Shown: piece after piece, positions 25,895-35,361 of the stretch
Layout: every line of letters begins with the position of its first letter
Position numbering within the stretch: the first letter of the stretch is position 1
Origin: Rossellomorea marisflavi
GTDB lineage: Bacteria > Bacillota > Bacilli > Bacillales > Bacillaceae_B
Direction: 5' to 3'
Assembly (NCBI RefSeq): GCF_001274775.1
Contig: NZ_LGUE01000001.1
Location: 776,334-840,333, forward strand
DNA: 64,000 nt
Notes under the pieces: generated by a model
What the model saw: only the letters and a program-made list of their open reading frames with translations
Databases searched by the model: none
What the model was told of the DNA's origin: nothing
Position numbers and translations under genes: made by a program

Positions 25895-27400
25895 GTGGTA
25901 ATAGAACAAAAAGGGTCCAAACTTGTCCTTGCGGGACTTCTTTTGGCCATACTTATGTCTGCGATGGACAATACCATCGTTGCAACCGCTTTGGGGGCTA
26001 TCGTCGCCGATTTGAACGGTGCAGATAAGTTCGTATGGGTAACCTCCGCTTATATGGTCGCGGTCATGGCGGGAATGCCGATTTTCGGGAAACTATCGGA
26101 TATGTACGGCAGGAAAAAATTCTTCGTGTTCGGCTTATTTGTGTTTCTGCTTGGATCGGTTCTGTGCGGTCTTTCACAAAGTATCGTCCAGCTCAGTATT
26201 TTCCGGGCCATCCAGGGAATCGGCGGGGGAGCTTTGATGCCGATTGCCTTTACGATCGTTTTTGACATCTTCCCCCCTGAAGCACGTGGGAAAATGACCG
26301 GGCTCCTCGGAGCTGTCTTTGGTTCATCCTCCGTCTTCGGTCCGTTGATCGGGGCGTTTCTGACGGACAATTTTTCATGGCACTGGATTTTCTATGTGAA
26401 CCTCCCTATCGGTCTTCTTTCGTTAATCTTTATTCTGGGTTCATACAAGGAATCACCGGAACGATCCGATCAGCGCATTGATTGGGGTGGAGCGATTACC
26501 CTCGTGGTGGCTGTCGTCAGCCTGATGTTCGGACTTGAATTCGGAGGGAAAGAATATGCCTGGACTTCCTGGCAGATCCTTTCTCTGTTCGCAGGCTTTT
26601 TGATTTTCTTCCTCGCATTCTTGATGATCGAACGCAAGGCTAGCGAACCGATCATTTCATTCTGGATGTTCAAGAAACCGCTTTTTGCCTCTGCGCAGGC
26701 ATTGGCATTCCTGTATGGTGCTACCTTCATCATCCTGACCATCCTGATTCCGATCTTCGTTCAGGCAGTTTACGGGGGATCGGCAACGAATGCCGGGCTT
26801 GTCCTCACACCCCTTATGCTGGGCTCCGTTGTCGGGAGTGCAGTGGCCGGAATTGCCATGTCCAAGACGAGCTACAGGAATATCATGTGGATTTCCATCA
26901 TTTCCTTTATCATCGGAATGGCCCTTTTATCGACGGTCGGGCCTGATACGAGCAGATGGCTTCTGACGATCTATATGGTCATCAGTGGATTCGGCGTAGG
27001 ATTTTCGTTCTCCCTCCTGCCCAATGCCACGATCCATAAGCTCGAACCTCGCTATCGCGGTTCCGCGAATTCAACAAATTCATTCTTCCGCTCCCTTGGG
27101 ATGACCATAGGAATCACGCTGTTTGGTGCGATGCAATCAAAATTCTTTGCATCAAATCTGGAGGATGCGTTTGGTAAATCAGGTGGGATGGCTTCTGGTG
27201 ATTCAAGCAGCTTATTCTCAGCTGAAATGCGGGATAAGATACCTGATGAGGTTCTCAGCAAAATCACTCAGGCCATGTCTGACTCCATCACCCATACGTT
27301 CGCATATGCACTCATTCCACTTGGAATTGCCGTTGTGTTCGTTTATCTGATGGGGAAATCCAGATTGGAAATCTCTAAAACCAAGCCCAAAAAAGGCTGA
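25895..27400 (+). CDS. DHA2-family MFS multidrug exporter
   Basis: 14-helix major facilitator of the EmrB/QacA group, 501 residues. Motif D1 is LDNTIV-like (SAMDNTIVATALGAIV), motif A is GKLSDMYGRKK, motif C lies in GLLGAVFGSSSVFGPLIGAF. Exports drugs or lipophilic cations; the substrate is unknown. GTG start with AAAGGG about 9 bases upstream. It has no partner EmrA or regulator next to it. Confidence 0.88.
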   Translation: MVIEQKGSKLVLAGLLLAILMSAMDNTIVATALGAIVADLNGADKFVWVTSAYMVAVMAGMPIFGKLSDMYGRKKFFVFGLFVFLLGSVLCGLSQSIVQLSIFRAIQGIGGGALMPIAFTIVFDIFPPEARGKMTGLLGAVFGSSSVFGPLIGAFLTDNFSWHWIFYVNLPIGLLSLIFILGSYKESPERSDQRIDWGGAITLVVAVVSLMFGLEFGGKEYAWTSWQILSLFAGFLIFFLAFLMIERKASEPIISFWMFKKPLFASAQALAFLYGATFIILTILIPIFVQAVYGGSATNAGLVLTPLMLGSVVGSAVAGIAMSKTSYRNIMWISIISFIIGMALLSTVGPDTSRWLLTIYMVISGFGVGFSFSLLPNATIHKLEPRYRGSANSTNSFFRSLGMTIGITLFGAMQSKFFASNLEDAFGKSGGMASGDSSSLFSAEMRDKIPDEVLSKITQAMSDSITHTFAYALIPLGIAVVFVYLMGKSRLEISKTKPKKG

Positions 27401-27414
27401 TTAACCCTTACAGG

Positions 27415-27444
27415 GGAACCTGCCATGACGGCAGGTTCCTTTTT
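27415..27444 (+). terminator. Terminator of the efflux gene
   Basis: GGAACCTGCC (27415-27424) pairs with GGCAGGTTCC (27430-27439), followed by five T. Confidence 0.88.
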
Positions 27445-27525
27445 GATAGAAGTCAGTCCGGCGTTCATTTAAAGGAAATAGGGAGGGGAATGTCGAATAC
27501 GAGTAAGCAAAGGAGGCGTGTCATC

Positions 27526-28248
27526 ATGAAGCAAATCATCGCTATGGGCGGCGGAGGGTTCTCAATGGAACCCGATAACCTGGCGCTGGATCAATACATA
27601 CTGGATCAATCAAAAAAAGCATTACCAAAAATCCTGTTTCTCCCTACAGCTAGCGGGGATGCGGAAGGATACATCAAGCGCTTTTACGATGCATTCAATT
27701 CTCTTCCGTGCATTCCTTCTCACTTATCCCTTTTCAAGCTTCCTGCAAGGGACCTGGAACGTTTCATCCTTGACAATGATATCGTCTACGTTGGGGGAGG
27801 CAATACCAAAAGCATGCTCGCCCTTTGGAGGGAATGGGGCGTGGACAAGATCTTGAGAAAAGGATACGAAGACGGAATCATTATGTCGGGCCTGAGTGCC
27901 GGTTCGATCTGCTGGTTCGACAGCGGTGTAACGGACTCATTTGGAGACGAACTCGATATCGTTCATGGCCTCGGATTCATCGAGGGAAGCCATTCCCCCC
28001 ACTATGACGGAGAAACAGAGAGAAGACCGGCATTCCATTCGTTTATCAAGCAGGGATTGATCCCTGAGGGGTATGGGGCTGATGACGGAGCTGCACTTCA
28101 TTTTGTGGACGGGAAATTGACGAGAGTCCTCACTTCTCGACCACACGCTACCGCCTATAGGGTAGACATAAAGGATAAGGTCATATCCGAGAAAAAGCTG
28201 GACTGTGATTATTTATTAGGAGAGCTTCCAAAGGGGGTCAAGCCATGA
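27526..28248 (+). CDS. Peptidase E-like serine peptidase (S51)
   Basis: 240 residues with the S51 nucleophile elbow GLSAGSICWF near 130 and the preceding VYVGGGNTKSML. Family enzymes cut Asp-X dipeptides or remove C-terminal residues from cyanophycin-like substrates. Start is ATG 27526, because AAGGAGG lies upstream at good spacing; the frame is open to 27490. It overlaps the GNAT gene by 4 bases. Confidence 0.85.
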   Translation: MKQIIAMGGGGFSMEPDNLALDQYILDQSKKALPKILFLPTASGDAEGYIKRFYDAFNSLPCIPSHLSLFKLPARDLERFILDNDIVYVGGGNTKSMLALWREWGVDKILRKGYEDGIIMSGLSAGSICWFDSGVTDSFGDELDIVHGLGFIEGSHSPHYDGETERRPAFHSFIKQGLIPEGYGADDGAALHFVDGKLTRVLTSRPHATAYRVDIKDKVISEKKLDCDYLLGELPKGVKP

Positions 28249-28679
28249 TCATAAAGGAAATCCCTGCAGAAGAAACGTATGGATTGAGGCATGAAGTATT
28301 GAGGCCGGGACAGCCTCCTGAAGCATGCGTATATGAAGGCGACGAAGATGAACGAACATTCCATATTGGCGTCTACCTTCAAGATCGACTGGTGTGCATC
28401 GGATCATTTTATCAAGAACAGGAAAAGTCACTGTCACAACAGACCCAATACAGACTCCGCGGGATGGCTACACGGGAGCCCGAAAGAGGAAAGGGGATCG
28501 GCAGCAAGCTCATAGCCTTTGCAGAATCGGCCATGAAGGATAAGGATGCGGGGGCATGGTGGTGCAATGCCAGGACGACGGCTGTGCCCTATTATGAGAA
28601 GCTTGGACTTCAAAAAGTCGGGAATGAATTTCATATCCCTGAAATCGGTCCCCATTACGTGATGTATAAAATCTTATGA
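28245..28679 (+). CDS. GNAT acetyltransferase
   Basis: 144 residues with the acetyl-CoA motif RGMATREPERGKGIGSKLI and the ARTTAVPYYEKLGL end of the fold. Resembles the ElaA/YitI-like group. ATGA overlap with the peptidase gene, so the two are cotranslated. Confidence 0.8.
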   Translation: MIIKEIPAEETYGLRHEVLRPGQPPEACVYEGDEDERTFHIGVYLQDRLVCIGSFYQEQEKSLSQQTQYRLRGMATREPERGKGIGSKLIAFAESAMKDKDAGAWWCNARTTAVPYYEKLGLQKVGNEFHIPEIGPHYVMYKIL

Positions 28680-28681
28680 TC

Positions 28682-28716
28682 AAAAAGGCCCTGCATCGTC
28701 TGCAGGGCCTTTTCTT
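28682..28716. terminator. Bidirectional terminator
   Basis: AAAAGGCCCTGCA pairs with TGCAGGGCCTTTT between the convergent GNAT and AI-2E transporter genes. Confidence 0.88.
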
Positions 28717-29807
28717 TATTCTTTGATCGTTGAGCTCCGAAGTCTGATGATCTTCATCAGGTTCAATACGATCGTTTTCATTACAGCGTAGAACGGTACA
28801 GCAAGGATCATACCGACGATTCCCGCAAGGTTCCCTGCTACCAGCAACAGGATGATGATCGTTGCCGGATGGGTATCCAGGCGTTTCCCCAAGATGAGGG
28901 GAGACAGGAAATTCCCCTCGATCTGCTGGGCTATGACCACCACGACGATGACGAGTACTGCTTTCGTCGGGGAATCAAAGAGGCCGATGATCACAGCAGG
29001 TGCTGCCCCGAGGAATGGCCCGAGGAACGGGATGATGTTGGTTGCTGCCCCGATCAACGCCATGACCAGAGCGTAAGGAAGACCGATGATGAGATACCCG
29101 ATGAAGGTCAGGGTACCCACGAATGATGCAACCGTCAGCTGACCTTGGATATAGGCAGCCAATGTGCCTCCAGTCTCTTTAAGCGTCTTGACTCCCTCTT
29201 CACGGTAGCTTGCCGGCATGAATTTCGCGATGGCGTCCGGCAGCTTGTAACCGTCCTTGAACATGAAGAACAGGAGAAACGGTACAGTCACAATCAAGAC
29301 CGTAATATTCGTCACGATGCTCACGATGCTCTTGATGCCCGATGTAATATTATTCGGAAGGGAATTGGCAATGCCCATGAGCTGATTTTCAATGTCTTTG
29401 ATGGACACATAGTCCTGGGACATCACCCATTTGAACTGCTTCGTTTCCGATAGATACTCGACGAACTGCTTGGTTTGGTCCGCGTAATTCGGCAGCTCAT
29501 TGAACAGGGCCGTGATCTGCTTGTAGATGATCGGGGCCACATTGCCAATGATGAGGACCAGTATCCCGACAATGGCGGCATAGAGTACGATTATGGCGAT
29601 TGTACGTGGCAGCCGTGCCTTCTCCAATAGATTCACGACGGGATTCAGGAGGAAATAAAGGAATCCTGAAATCACGATGGGGAAGAACAAGGTCGAGACA
29701 AACACAGCGATCGGTTGGAACAGGAACGAGATCTTCGTTGAGACGAAAATGATGGTGAGGATAATTAAGATTTGCAGGGTCCACGTATAAAATTTCTTCT
29801 TGGTCAA
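28716..29807 (-). CDS. AI-2E family transporter
   Basis: 363-residue PerM/YdbI-like membrane protein with about eight helices, two near the start (LQILIILTIIFVSTK), and the conserved PFLGPFLGAAPAVIIGL and QQIEGNFLSPLILGKRLDTHP blocks. Family members export small molecules or act as Na+/H+ antiporters. TTG 29807 is preferred as start, since GGAGTGAAACAG spaces it properly; the open frame to 29852 has no site. Confidence 0.82.
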   Translation of the reverse strand: MTKKKFYTWTLQILIILTIIFVSTKISFLFQPIAVFVSTLFFPIVISGFLYFLLNPVVNLLEKARLPRTIAIIVLYAAIVGILVLIIGNVAPIIYKQITALFNELPNYADQTKQFVEYLSETKQFKWVMSQDYVSIKDIENQLMGIANSLPNNITSGIKSIVSIVTNITVLIVTVPFLLFFMFKDGYKLPDAIAKFMPASYREEGVKTLKETGGTLAAYIQGQLTVASFVGTLTFIGYLIIGLPYALVMALIGAATNIIPFLGPFLGAAPAVIIGLFDSPTKAVLVIVVVVIAQQIEGNFLSPLILGKRLDTHPATIIILLLVAGNLAGIVGMILAVPFYAVMKTIVLNLMKIIRLRSSTIKE

Positions 29808-30026
29808 CTGTTTCACTCCTGAGATAGGTATGTATTGGATACAGTATACCAAAAAGAAGGATGTCGTACATACTTTAAGTTGTTCATGCCACCTACTTTT
29901 TTATCGTACTTTGGATGAACCAACAGCTTCATTAAACAAACAAAGGAATCGATGACATCTCGCATAAGAGGCCGCAACATAGAGAAAGCTAGAAATATGA
30001 ATTTCTTCACGAAGAGGGTGTCCTAT

Positions 30027-31544
30027 ATGAAGGAAAAGAGTTCAAAGAGACCGATACGAAAATTACGACCTCTTGGCGAAGAAATGAAGGTCAAAGAGAG
30101 GAGCCTGGATGAAAAGGTCTCCTTTATTAAGGAAGGGTTATTTCAGACAGATGATTTATTCATCAGGGATCTGGTATTTAATGAACGAGTGCTTAAATTA
30201 ATCTACATAGATTCCATCATAGAGGTCAAGAGTCTACAAGAAGTTGTCATCAAACCGATTCAAGAGATGCCCAGAGGAGAGATTAAGAATATTGTAAACA
30301 GCGGGGGGATAAAGGAGACGGAAGATCTTCAGGTTCTGCTAGATGGATTAGTGGACGGACGCTGCGCCTTACTGGAAGAAGGCCGGGAGACCATGACGCT
30401 CATCGCCCTTCCGAAGAATCAGTCAGCACACAGGGTGGAACCGACTAATGAAAAAGTCATCAGGGGATCCCATCAGGGATTCAGTGAAGAAATCACCGAG
30501 AACGTGCAGTTTGTCAGGCAAAGGATAACAAACGAAAAGTTAACAGTGAGATATGCGAATGCGGGTGAGACTTCAAGGACGAAATACGCCCTGATCTTTC
30601 TATCTGAATTGACGAATCCAGCGCTTGTAGAAGAAATAGAAAGAAGGATCAGTTATATCGATGTCGACTCCATACAGTCACCTGGACACTTTGAAGAGTT
30701 TCTTGAGGATAGCACGATTTCACCTTTCCCACAGTTCCTTAATACGGAAAGACCAGATCGGGCGGTTGCCAACTTGATGGAGGGAAGAGTTCTATTATTG
30801 ATGGAGGGTAGTCCTACAGCGTTGATTTTTCCAGTATCATTCTTTAGCTTTTTCCAAACATCTGAGGACTATAATACGAGGACCACGACCGGGTCTTTTC
30901 TTAGGTTGATCAGACTAATCAGCTATCTTACCACGCTCTGCCTGCCAGCCACTTATATTGCTGTCATATCATATAATTATGAAATTATTCCCGTTGAAAT
31001 TATTTTCTCGATCAAGAACTCTCTGGAATATCTACCTTTTCCCCCACTCATTGAAGCTGCAATCATGCAGTTCACTTTAGAATTGTTGAGGGAAGCGGCC
31101 ATCCGATTACCGAATCCTGTAGCGCAAACCATCGGTGTCGTCGGTGGTCTCGTCATCGGAACGGCCGTGGTGGAAGCGCACTTTGTATCCAATACAATGG
31201 TGATCGTCGTCGCCATCACAGCTATCTCATCGTTTGTCATCCCGTCGAATGAGTTGAGCACTTCGATCAGGATTTTAGGGTTCCCGCTTATGGTACTTGC
31301 ATCACTTTTTGGTTTTTTCGGTATCATCATTGGGTTAGTCGTCATTCTCATTCATATGGCCACATTGACTTCCTTGGGCCAGCCTTATTTATATCCTATC
31401 GCACCTCTTGATGTGAAAGCCTTGAAGGATACTCTGATAAGAGTTCCAATTTGGATGATGAGGACTCGGCCGAAAGATGTGAAGCCCCAATATTATTGGA
31501 AGTCATCCAAATCCAGGGAATGGAAAAATCATGATGAATCGTAA
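30027..31544 (+). CDS. Germinant receptor A subunit (GerA family), receptor 1
   Basis: Spore inner-membrane germinant receptor subunit, 505 residues. It has a large cytoplasmic N-terminal part (to about 280), the conserved LMEGRVLLLMEGSPTALIFP block, then about five membrane segments including PPLIEAAIMQFTLELLREAA. The first 40 residues are basic. Start ATG 30027 after AGAGGGTG; the frame is open to 29952. First gene of an A-B-C operon. The operon, especially its third gene, looks AT-richer than its surroundings. Confidence 0.9.
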   Translation: MKEKSSKRPIRKLRPLGEEMKVKERSLDEKVSFIKEGLFQTDDLFIRDLVFNERVLKLIYIDSIIEVKSLQEVVIKPIQEMPRGEIKNIVNSGGIKETEDLQVLLDGLVDGRCALLEEGRETMTLIALPKNQSAHRVEPTNEKVIRGSHQGFSEEITENVQFVRQRITNEKLTVRYANAGETSRTKYALIFLSELTNPALVEEIERRISYIDVDSIQSPGHFEEFLEDSTISPFPQFLNTERPDRAVANLMEGRVLLLMEGSPTALIFPVSFFSFFQTSEDYNTRTTTGSFLRLIRLISYLTTLCLPATYIAVISYNYEIIPVEIIFSIKNSLEYLPFPPLIEAAIMQFTLELLREAAIRLPNPVAQTIGVVGGLVIGTAVVEAHFVSNTMVIVVAITAISSFVIPSNELSTSIRILGFPLMVLASLFGFFGIIIGLVVILIHMATLTSLGQPYLYPIAPLDVKALKDTLIRVPIWMMRTRPKDVKPQYYWKSSKSREWKNHDES

Positions 31545-32640
31545 CAAACGGACCCAAACACAGCTTGTCTTTTTCATTATTCAGACTCAAATTGGCGTAG
31601 GGATCCTTGGGTTGCCCTATAATGTATTTTTGCAGTCCAAACAGGATGGTTGGATTTCTGTTCTGATTGCAGGTTTAATCGTCCAGGTGATCATTACGTA
31701 TCTCTGGTTTCTATCCAAAAGATTTCCTAAGCAGTCTCTCTTTGAGTATTCAAAAGTGATAACGGGAAAATATGTCGGAACGGCAATTAATATGGCATAT
31801 ATCACCTATGGTGTACTGGTCACGGCACTGATATTAATGTATTCGACCAAGGTGATCAAAACCTGGATGCTTATCTATACACCTAAATGGATCCTCATGT
31901 TGCTTTTGATTTTGACAGCCATCTACCTGGCCAAAGAGCATGTGGATACAATCAGTAATGTCTATGTACTGGTGTCCATGTTGATTGTATTCCTCTTGAT
32001 TATTTCATTCGTGGTGATGGGGACATATCCGATTGACTACCGGTATTTGTTTCCGGTTGGGGCTCATTTCGGGTTACCATGGATCGCTGGTGCAAAGGAA
32101 GCGTATTTCTCCATGCTTGGTTTTGAACTCCTCTTGATTCTATATCACCACTTTCATGAGCTTGGATCAAAAGCTGTGTTGAAGTCCGCTACCTTGGCTA
32201 ACTGGATCGTGACAATCATCTATATGATTATGATGATTGTCAGTACCATCGTTTTCAGCCCGGTTGAAATCGCCATCGTTCCTGAGCCGGTTTTATATTT
32301 TGTCAAGTCGCTCAATCTTCAAATCGTCGAAAGGATCGATCTTGTATTCCTGTCCCTTTGGATTGTCAATGTCGTAACATCCTTGACGAGCTACCTCTTC
32401 CTTTCGATAGAAGGAACACGGGCCCTGTTCAAGAAGAAAGTCTCAAAAAAGAAAGCCACTTGGATTTTGTTTATGTATGCGTCCATTTCGTTTTCGATTG
32501 CGGTATGGTACAAAATCGATGAGATCGATACGTTTAATCATATCGTCATGAGAATTTCATACGCACTAGTTTGTTGTGTACCCCTGACGATGTTGATGGT
32601 TTCTCTCCTTAGGAAAAAAGAAAGCGGTGTATCAAATTGA
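31531..32640 (+). CDS. Germinant receptor B subunit (GerB family), receptor 1
   Basis: 369-residue APC-superfamily protein with about ten membrane helices; begins QTQIGVGILGLPYNVFL. In known receptors this subunit binds the germinant. It overlaps the A gene by 14 bases and the C gene by 4. Confidence 0.9.
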   Translation: MMNRNKRTQTQLVFFIIQTQIGVGILGLPYNVFLQSKQDGWISVLIAGLIVQVIITYLWFLSKRFPKQSLFEYSKVITGKYVGTAINMAYITYGVLVTALILMYSTKVIKTWMLIYTPKWILMLLLILTAIYLAKEHVDTISNVYVLVSMLIVFLLIISFVVMGTYPIDYRYLFPVGAHFGLPWIAGAKEAYFSMLGFELLLILYHHFHELGSKAVLKSATLANWIVTIIYMIMMIVSTIVFSPVEIAIVPEPVLYFVKSLNLQIVERIDLVFLSLWIVNVVTSLTSYLFLSIEGTRALFKKKVSKKKATWILFMYASISFSIAVWYKIDEIDTFNHIVMRISYALVCCVPLTMLMVSLLRKKESGVSN

Positions 32641-33746
32641 AGATGAAGAAGCTTATTCTCCTCATACTTGTTGTCGCACAGGTTTTCGTAACGGGATGCT
32701 GGGATCAACGTCTACTTAAAAAAAGCAGGTTGGTCTATTCATCTGCATTTGACCTGACAGAAGATAAAGATAAAATAAGAGGCACTGCAGTCATACGTGA
32801 TTTCAAGGAGGGGGTACCCACGAACCTGGAGGTCATGGCGACCGGTCATACAATAAGGGATGTACGAATCCATCTAGATAAAAAAGTATCCGACAATTTC
32901 GAACCGTCAAAGAATCGTATTTTTCTTCTTGGTGAGACGCTTGCGAAAGAGGATATCTATGATTTCCTGGACATTTTTTATCGAGATCCGAATAGCTCTG
33001 TTTCATCAAAGATTGCGGTCACCAAAGGAGATGCAGGGACCTATCTCATGCCGTTGATGGAAAACAATGTGTTGATTTCTGAGTATATAATTGAGTCCAT
33101 CTCATCCGCAGAGTCCACCACCGAAATTCCAAAAGCCAATCTGCAGACGATTTGCACCATCATGTTCGATGAGGGAAGGGATTTTATGCTCCCCTTATTC
33201 AAAAACGTCAATCAAGAAATTCTATTGGATGGAACCGCTCTGTTTGATCAAAGAAGGATGACGGGAGAACTGAATTATACAGAATCGACCCTGATGTTGA
33301 TTATGATGAATCAGAAATCTAAGGTAGCACGATTTGTAACCAAGGTGTCATCTGGAAAAGAACCGAACATTCAGAATTATATCACTTTCAATGTTCTTAA
33401 GCCAAAAGCCAACGTTGAAATTATAAAAGCGGAACCCGGGAATATTCACGTGAACCTAACCTTGAAATCCAACATTAATATTGTAGAATATCCCCCAAAT
33501 CATTTATTCAATGAAAAGGAAGTAAAAAGACTCAATAAAATCATCTCTAAAAATATGACCAAAAGACTTGAGAATACTGTAAAAAAAGTTCAAGTAGCAA
33601 ATTCAGATATTTTTGGGTTGGGAAGAGAATTGATTGCATTTAAACCAAAAGTGTGGGAGAAAATGGATTGGAAGGAAGAATACCCGAATATCACGTTTCA
33701 TTCGAATGTAGAATTGAAAATCGTCGGTACCGGAATCATTAACTGA
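32637..33746 (+). CDS. Germinant receptor C subunit (lipoprotein), receptor 1
   Basis: 369-residue GerC lipoprotein with lipobox FVTGC and the following WDQRLLKK; typical Ger(x)C body with TALFDQRRMTGELN in the middle. TTG 32637 overlaps the B stop (TTGA); an ATG at 32643 is the alternative. The last 300 bases are notably AT-rich. Confidence 0.88.
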   Translation: MKMKKLILLILVVAQVFVTGCWDQRLLKKSRLVYSSAFDLTEDKDKIRGTAVIRDFKEGVPTNLEVMATGHTIRDVRIHLDKKVSDNFEPSKNRIFLLGETLAKEDIYDFLDIFYRDPNSSVSSKIAVTKGDAGTYLMPLMENNVLISEYIIESISSAESTTEIPKANLQTICTIMFDEGRDFMLPLFKNVNQEILLDGTALFDQRRMTGELNYTESTLMLIMMNQKSKVARFVTKVSSGKEPNIQNYITFNVLKPKANVEIIKAEPGNIHVNLTLKSNINIVEYPPNHLFNEKEVKRLNKIISKNMTKRLENTVKKVQVANSDIFGLGRELIAFKPKVWEKMDWKEEYPNITFHSNVELKIVGTGIIN

Positions 33747-33811
33747 CTCCCCACATTATGGATGCGGAAACGAGAATGGATCATCCTATTTTTGAAAGAA
33801 GAAAAAACGGA

Positions 33812-33855
33812 GGGGGATTCGGCATTCTTTATAGAAAATGGAATCCCCGCTTTTT
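33812..33855 (+). terminator. Terminator of ger operon 1
   Basis: GGGGATTC (from 33813) pairs with GAATCCCC (33841-33848) with an inner CATTCT/AGAAAATG stem, then five T. Confidence 0.75.
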
Positions 33856-33888
33856 GTTTCATCCACATTAAAATATTTATCAAACCGA

Positions 33889-33930
33889 CCATGGCACTGA
33901 TTGAATGACAAGCATAGTGCCATGGGTTTT
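33889..33930. terminator. Inverted repeat after the SMR operon
   Basis: CCATGGCACT (33889-33898) pairs with AGTGCCATGG (33916-33925). It is the likely end of the minus-strand SMR transcript; T content on that side is modest. Confidence 0.5.
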
Positions 33931-33957
33931 GTTATCTCCAATCTGCGTTTCAATCGG

Positions 33958-34272
33958 TCAAGAAACCATCTTCAACCCGATGATGCTTCCAACAATACAA
34001 AGGATGAACGCAATACGCTTGATGTCCTTTGCCTCTTTAAAAAAGACCATTCCCATCACAACGGCACCGGCGGATCCGATTCCTGTCCAGATCCCGTACC
34101 CTGTACTGACGGGTATCTCCAGCAGGGCGACAGACAGGAGATAGAAGCTCAGTGCTCCTGCAATGAAGCAGACAGCTGTCGGGATGATCCTTTTGAATCC
34201 CTCCGACAGCTTCATAAACGAAACCATGACCACTTCGCAGAATCCTGCAGCAATCAGTGCGAGCCATGCCAT
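33958..34272 (-). CDS. SMR efflux protein, second of a pair
   Basis: 104-residue four-helix small multidrug resistance protein with the membrane-embedded Glu in AAGFCEVVMV (E13). Start shares a base with the stop of the upstream SMR gene (TAATG). Together they form a heterodimer-type pair like B. subtilis YvdS/YvdR or YkkC/YkkD. Confidence 0.87.
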   Translation of the reverse strand: MAWLALIAAGFCEVVMVSFMKLSEGFKRIIPTAVCFIAGALSFYLLSVALLEIPVSTGYGIWTGIGSAGAVVMGMVFFKEAKDIKRIAFILCIVGSIIGLKMVS

Positions 34273-34616
34273 TACTGAGCACCCCTTTTTTCCTGTTCTT
34301 CCTTATCACTCATCTTCAGCCCGATGATCCCGAATATGAGCAGGGCGACAAAGAGAATCTTCAGTGTGCTGACCCCATCACCGAGGATGAACATGCCGAC
34401 AATGGCCGTACCTGCAGCACCTATCCCTGTGAAAACCGCATAAGCAGTCCCGATGGGGAGAAGCTTCATTGAATTTGAAAAGAAATAAAAGCTGATCAGG
34501 ATCAGGATGGCCGTGATGATACTCGGCACCGGCTTTGTAAATCCTTCTGATAATGAGAGCCCGGTCGCCCATCCGATTTCCAGGATCCCTCCGATGATGA
34601 CATAAATCCAACCCAT
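34272..34616 (-). CDS. SMR efflux protein, first of a pair
   Basis: 114-residue SMR protein with E13 in IIGGILEIGWATG, four helices, and a charged C-terminal tail (SDKEEQEKRGAQ). It starts 6 bases after the TetR gene stop, in the same operon. Confidence 0.87.
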   Translation of the reverse strand: MGWIYVIIGGILEIGWATGLSLSEGFTKPVPSIITAILILISFYFFSNSMKLLPIGTAYAVFTGIGAAGTAIVGMFILGDGVSTLKILFVALLIFGIIGLKMSDKEEQEKRGAQ

Positions 34617-34622
34617 GATGTT

Positions 34623-35219
34623 CTACACTCCTTTGTTGTTGGTCAATCCTAGTTCATAGACCTTCCAGATCGACTCGATCCGTTCTTTGAAGATTTCTTC
34701 CGTATAATAATGATGTTCGAGGAATACCCCGTCGATTAGACACAAGAATGACGCAGTAAACTGGTCTACATCGATGTGCATGAAGTATCCGTTCCTTTTT
34801 CCGCTAGCGTGAATGGAGCGGAGCAGGCGGCTATATTCGACTTCAAGTTCATAGAACTTTTTGCTGATGAATTCCTTGAATGGGTCTGGGGGGTAGAAGC
34901 TTACCCGTTTCCACAACCGCGCCTCCTTCGTCGTCAACAGGCGGTGGCAGAAAGAGTCAAAGACCCTGCGCACTTGTTCGATGGCTGAGCCTGGATGTTC
35001 AATCTCATGCAGCTTGTGATAAGAAGAGATTTCAGATTTGATGAGATCTTCTATGACATCAGTGAAAATCTCCTCTTTGCTTGAAAAGTGATTGTATATA
35101 GAAGGTTTTTTTATTCCAACCACAGCTGCAATATCACTCAGAGAGGTTTCTTCATAACCTTTTTGGCCGAATAAATCCAAGGCAGTTTGTTTTATTTTTT
35201 TCTTATTATCGAACTTCAA
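34623..35219 (-). CDS. yvdT: TetR-family regulator of the SMR pair
   Basis: 198 residues with an N-terminal helix-turn-helix (KQTALDLFGQKGYEETSLSDIA, then AVVGIKKPSIYNHFSSKEEIF). Start is TTG 35219 with AAGGAGG 7 bases upstream; the frame is open to 35240. Gene order regulator-SMR-SMR matches B. subtilis yvdT-yvdS-yvdR. Probably represses its own operon through the palindrome between promoter and gene. Confidence 0.85.
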   Translation of the reverse strand: MKFDNKKKIKQTALDLFGQKGYEETSLSDIAAVVGIKKPSIYNHFSSKEEIFTDVIEDLIKSEISSYHKLHEIEHPGSAIEQVRRVFDSFCHRLLTTKEARLWKRVSFYPPDPFKEFISKKFYELEVEYSRLLRSIHASGKRNGYFMHIDVDQFTASFLCLIDGVFLEHHYYTEEIFKERIESIWKVYELGLTNNKGV

Positions 35220-35242
35220 CGAAATACCTCCTTGCATCAACT

Positions 35243-35260
35243 AACTAACGGTCGGTAGTT
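35243..35260 (-). promoter_or_regulatory. Probable TetR operator
   Basis: Imperfect palindrome AACTAACGGTCGGTAGTT, seven of nine pairs matched, of the ACCGACCGGT-like type common for TetR regulators. It lies just downstream of the -10. Confidence 0.65.
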
Positions 35261-35262
35261 AA

Positions 35263-35291
35263 ACCATATCTTATTTTTTTCACCTTGTAAA
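35263..35291 (-). promoter_or_regulatory. Promoter of the TetR-SMR operon
   Basis: On the minus strand TTTACA (35286-35291), 17-base spacer, TATGGT (35263-35268). Confidence 0.6.
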
Positions 35292-35361
35292 GAGGAATCC
35301 TTTTTCATGAATGTCCTTTTCCCTGCATATACCTTTTAGAGTTATATCTAGGAGGGGGAAC

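Noticed and set aside
29952-30026. N-terminal extension of the receptor-1 A subunit
   Set aside because: Frame is open, but the site AGAGGGTG fits 30027 and the extra residues are not GerA-like.
29820-30026. Sigma-G promoter before ger operon 1
   Set aside because: CATACTT and CATTAAA occur, but no -35 at the right spacing; not strong enough to annotate.
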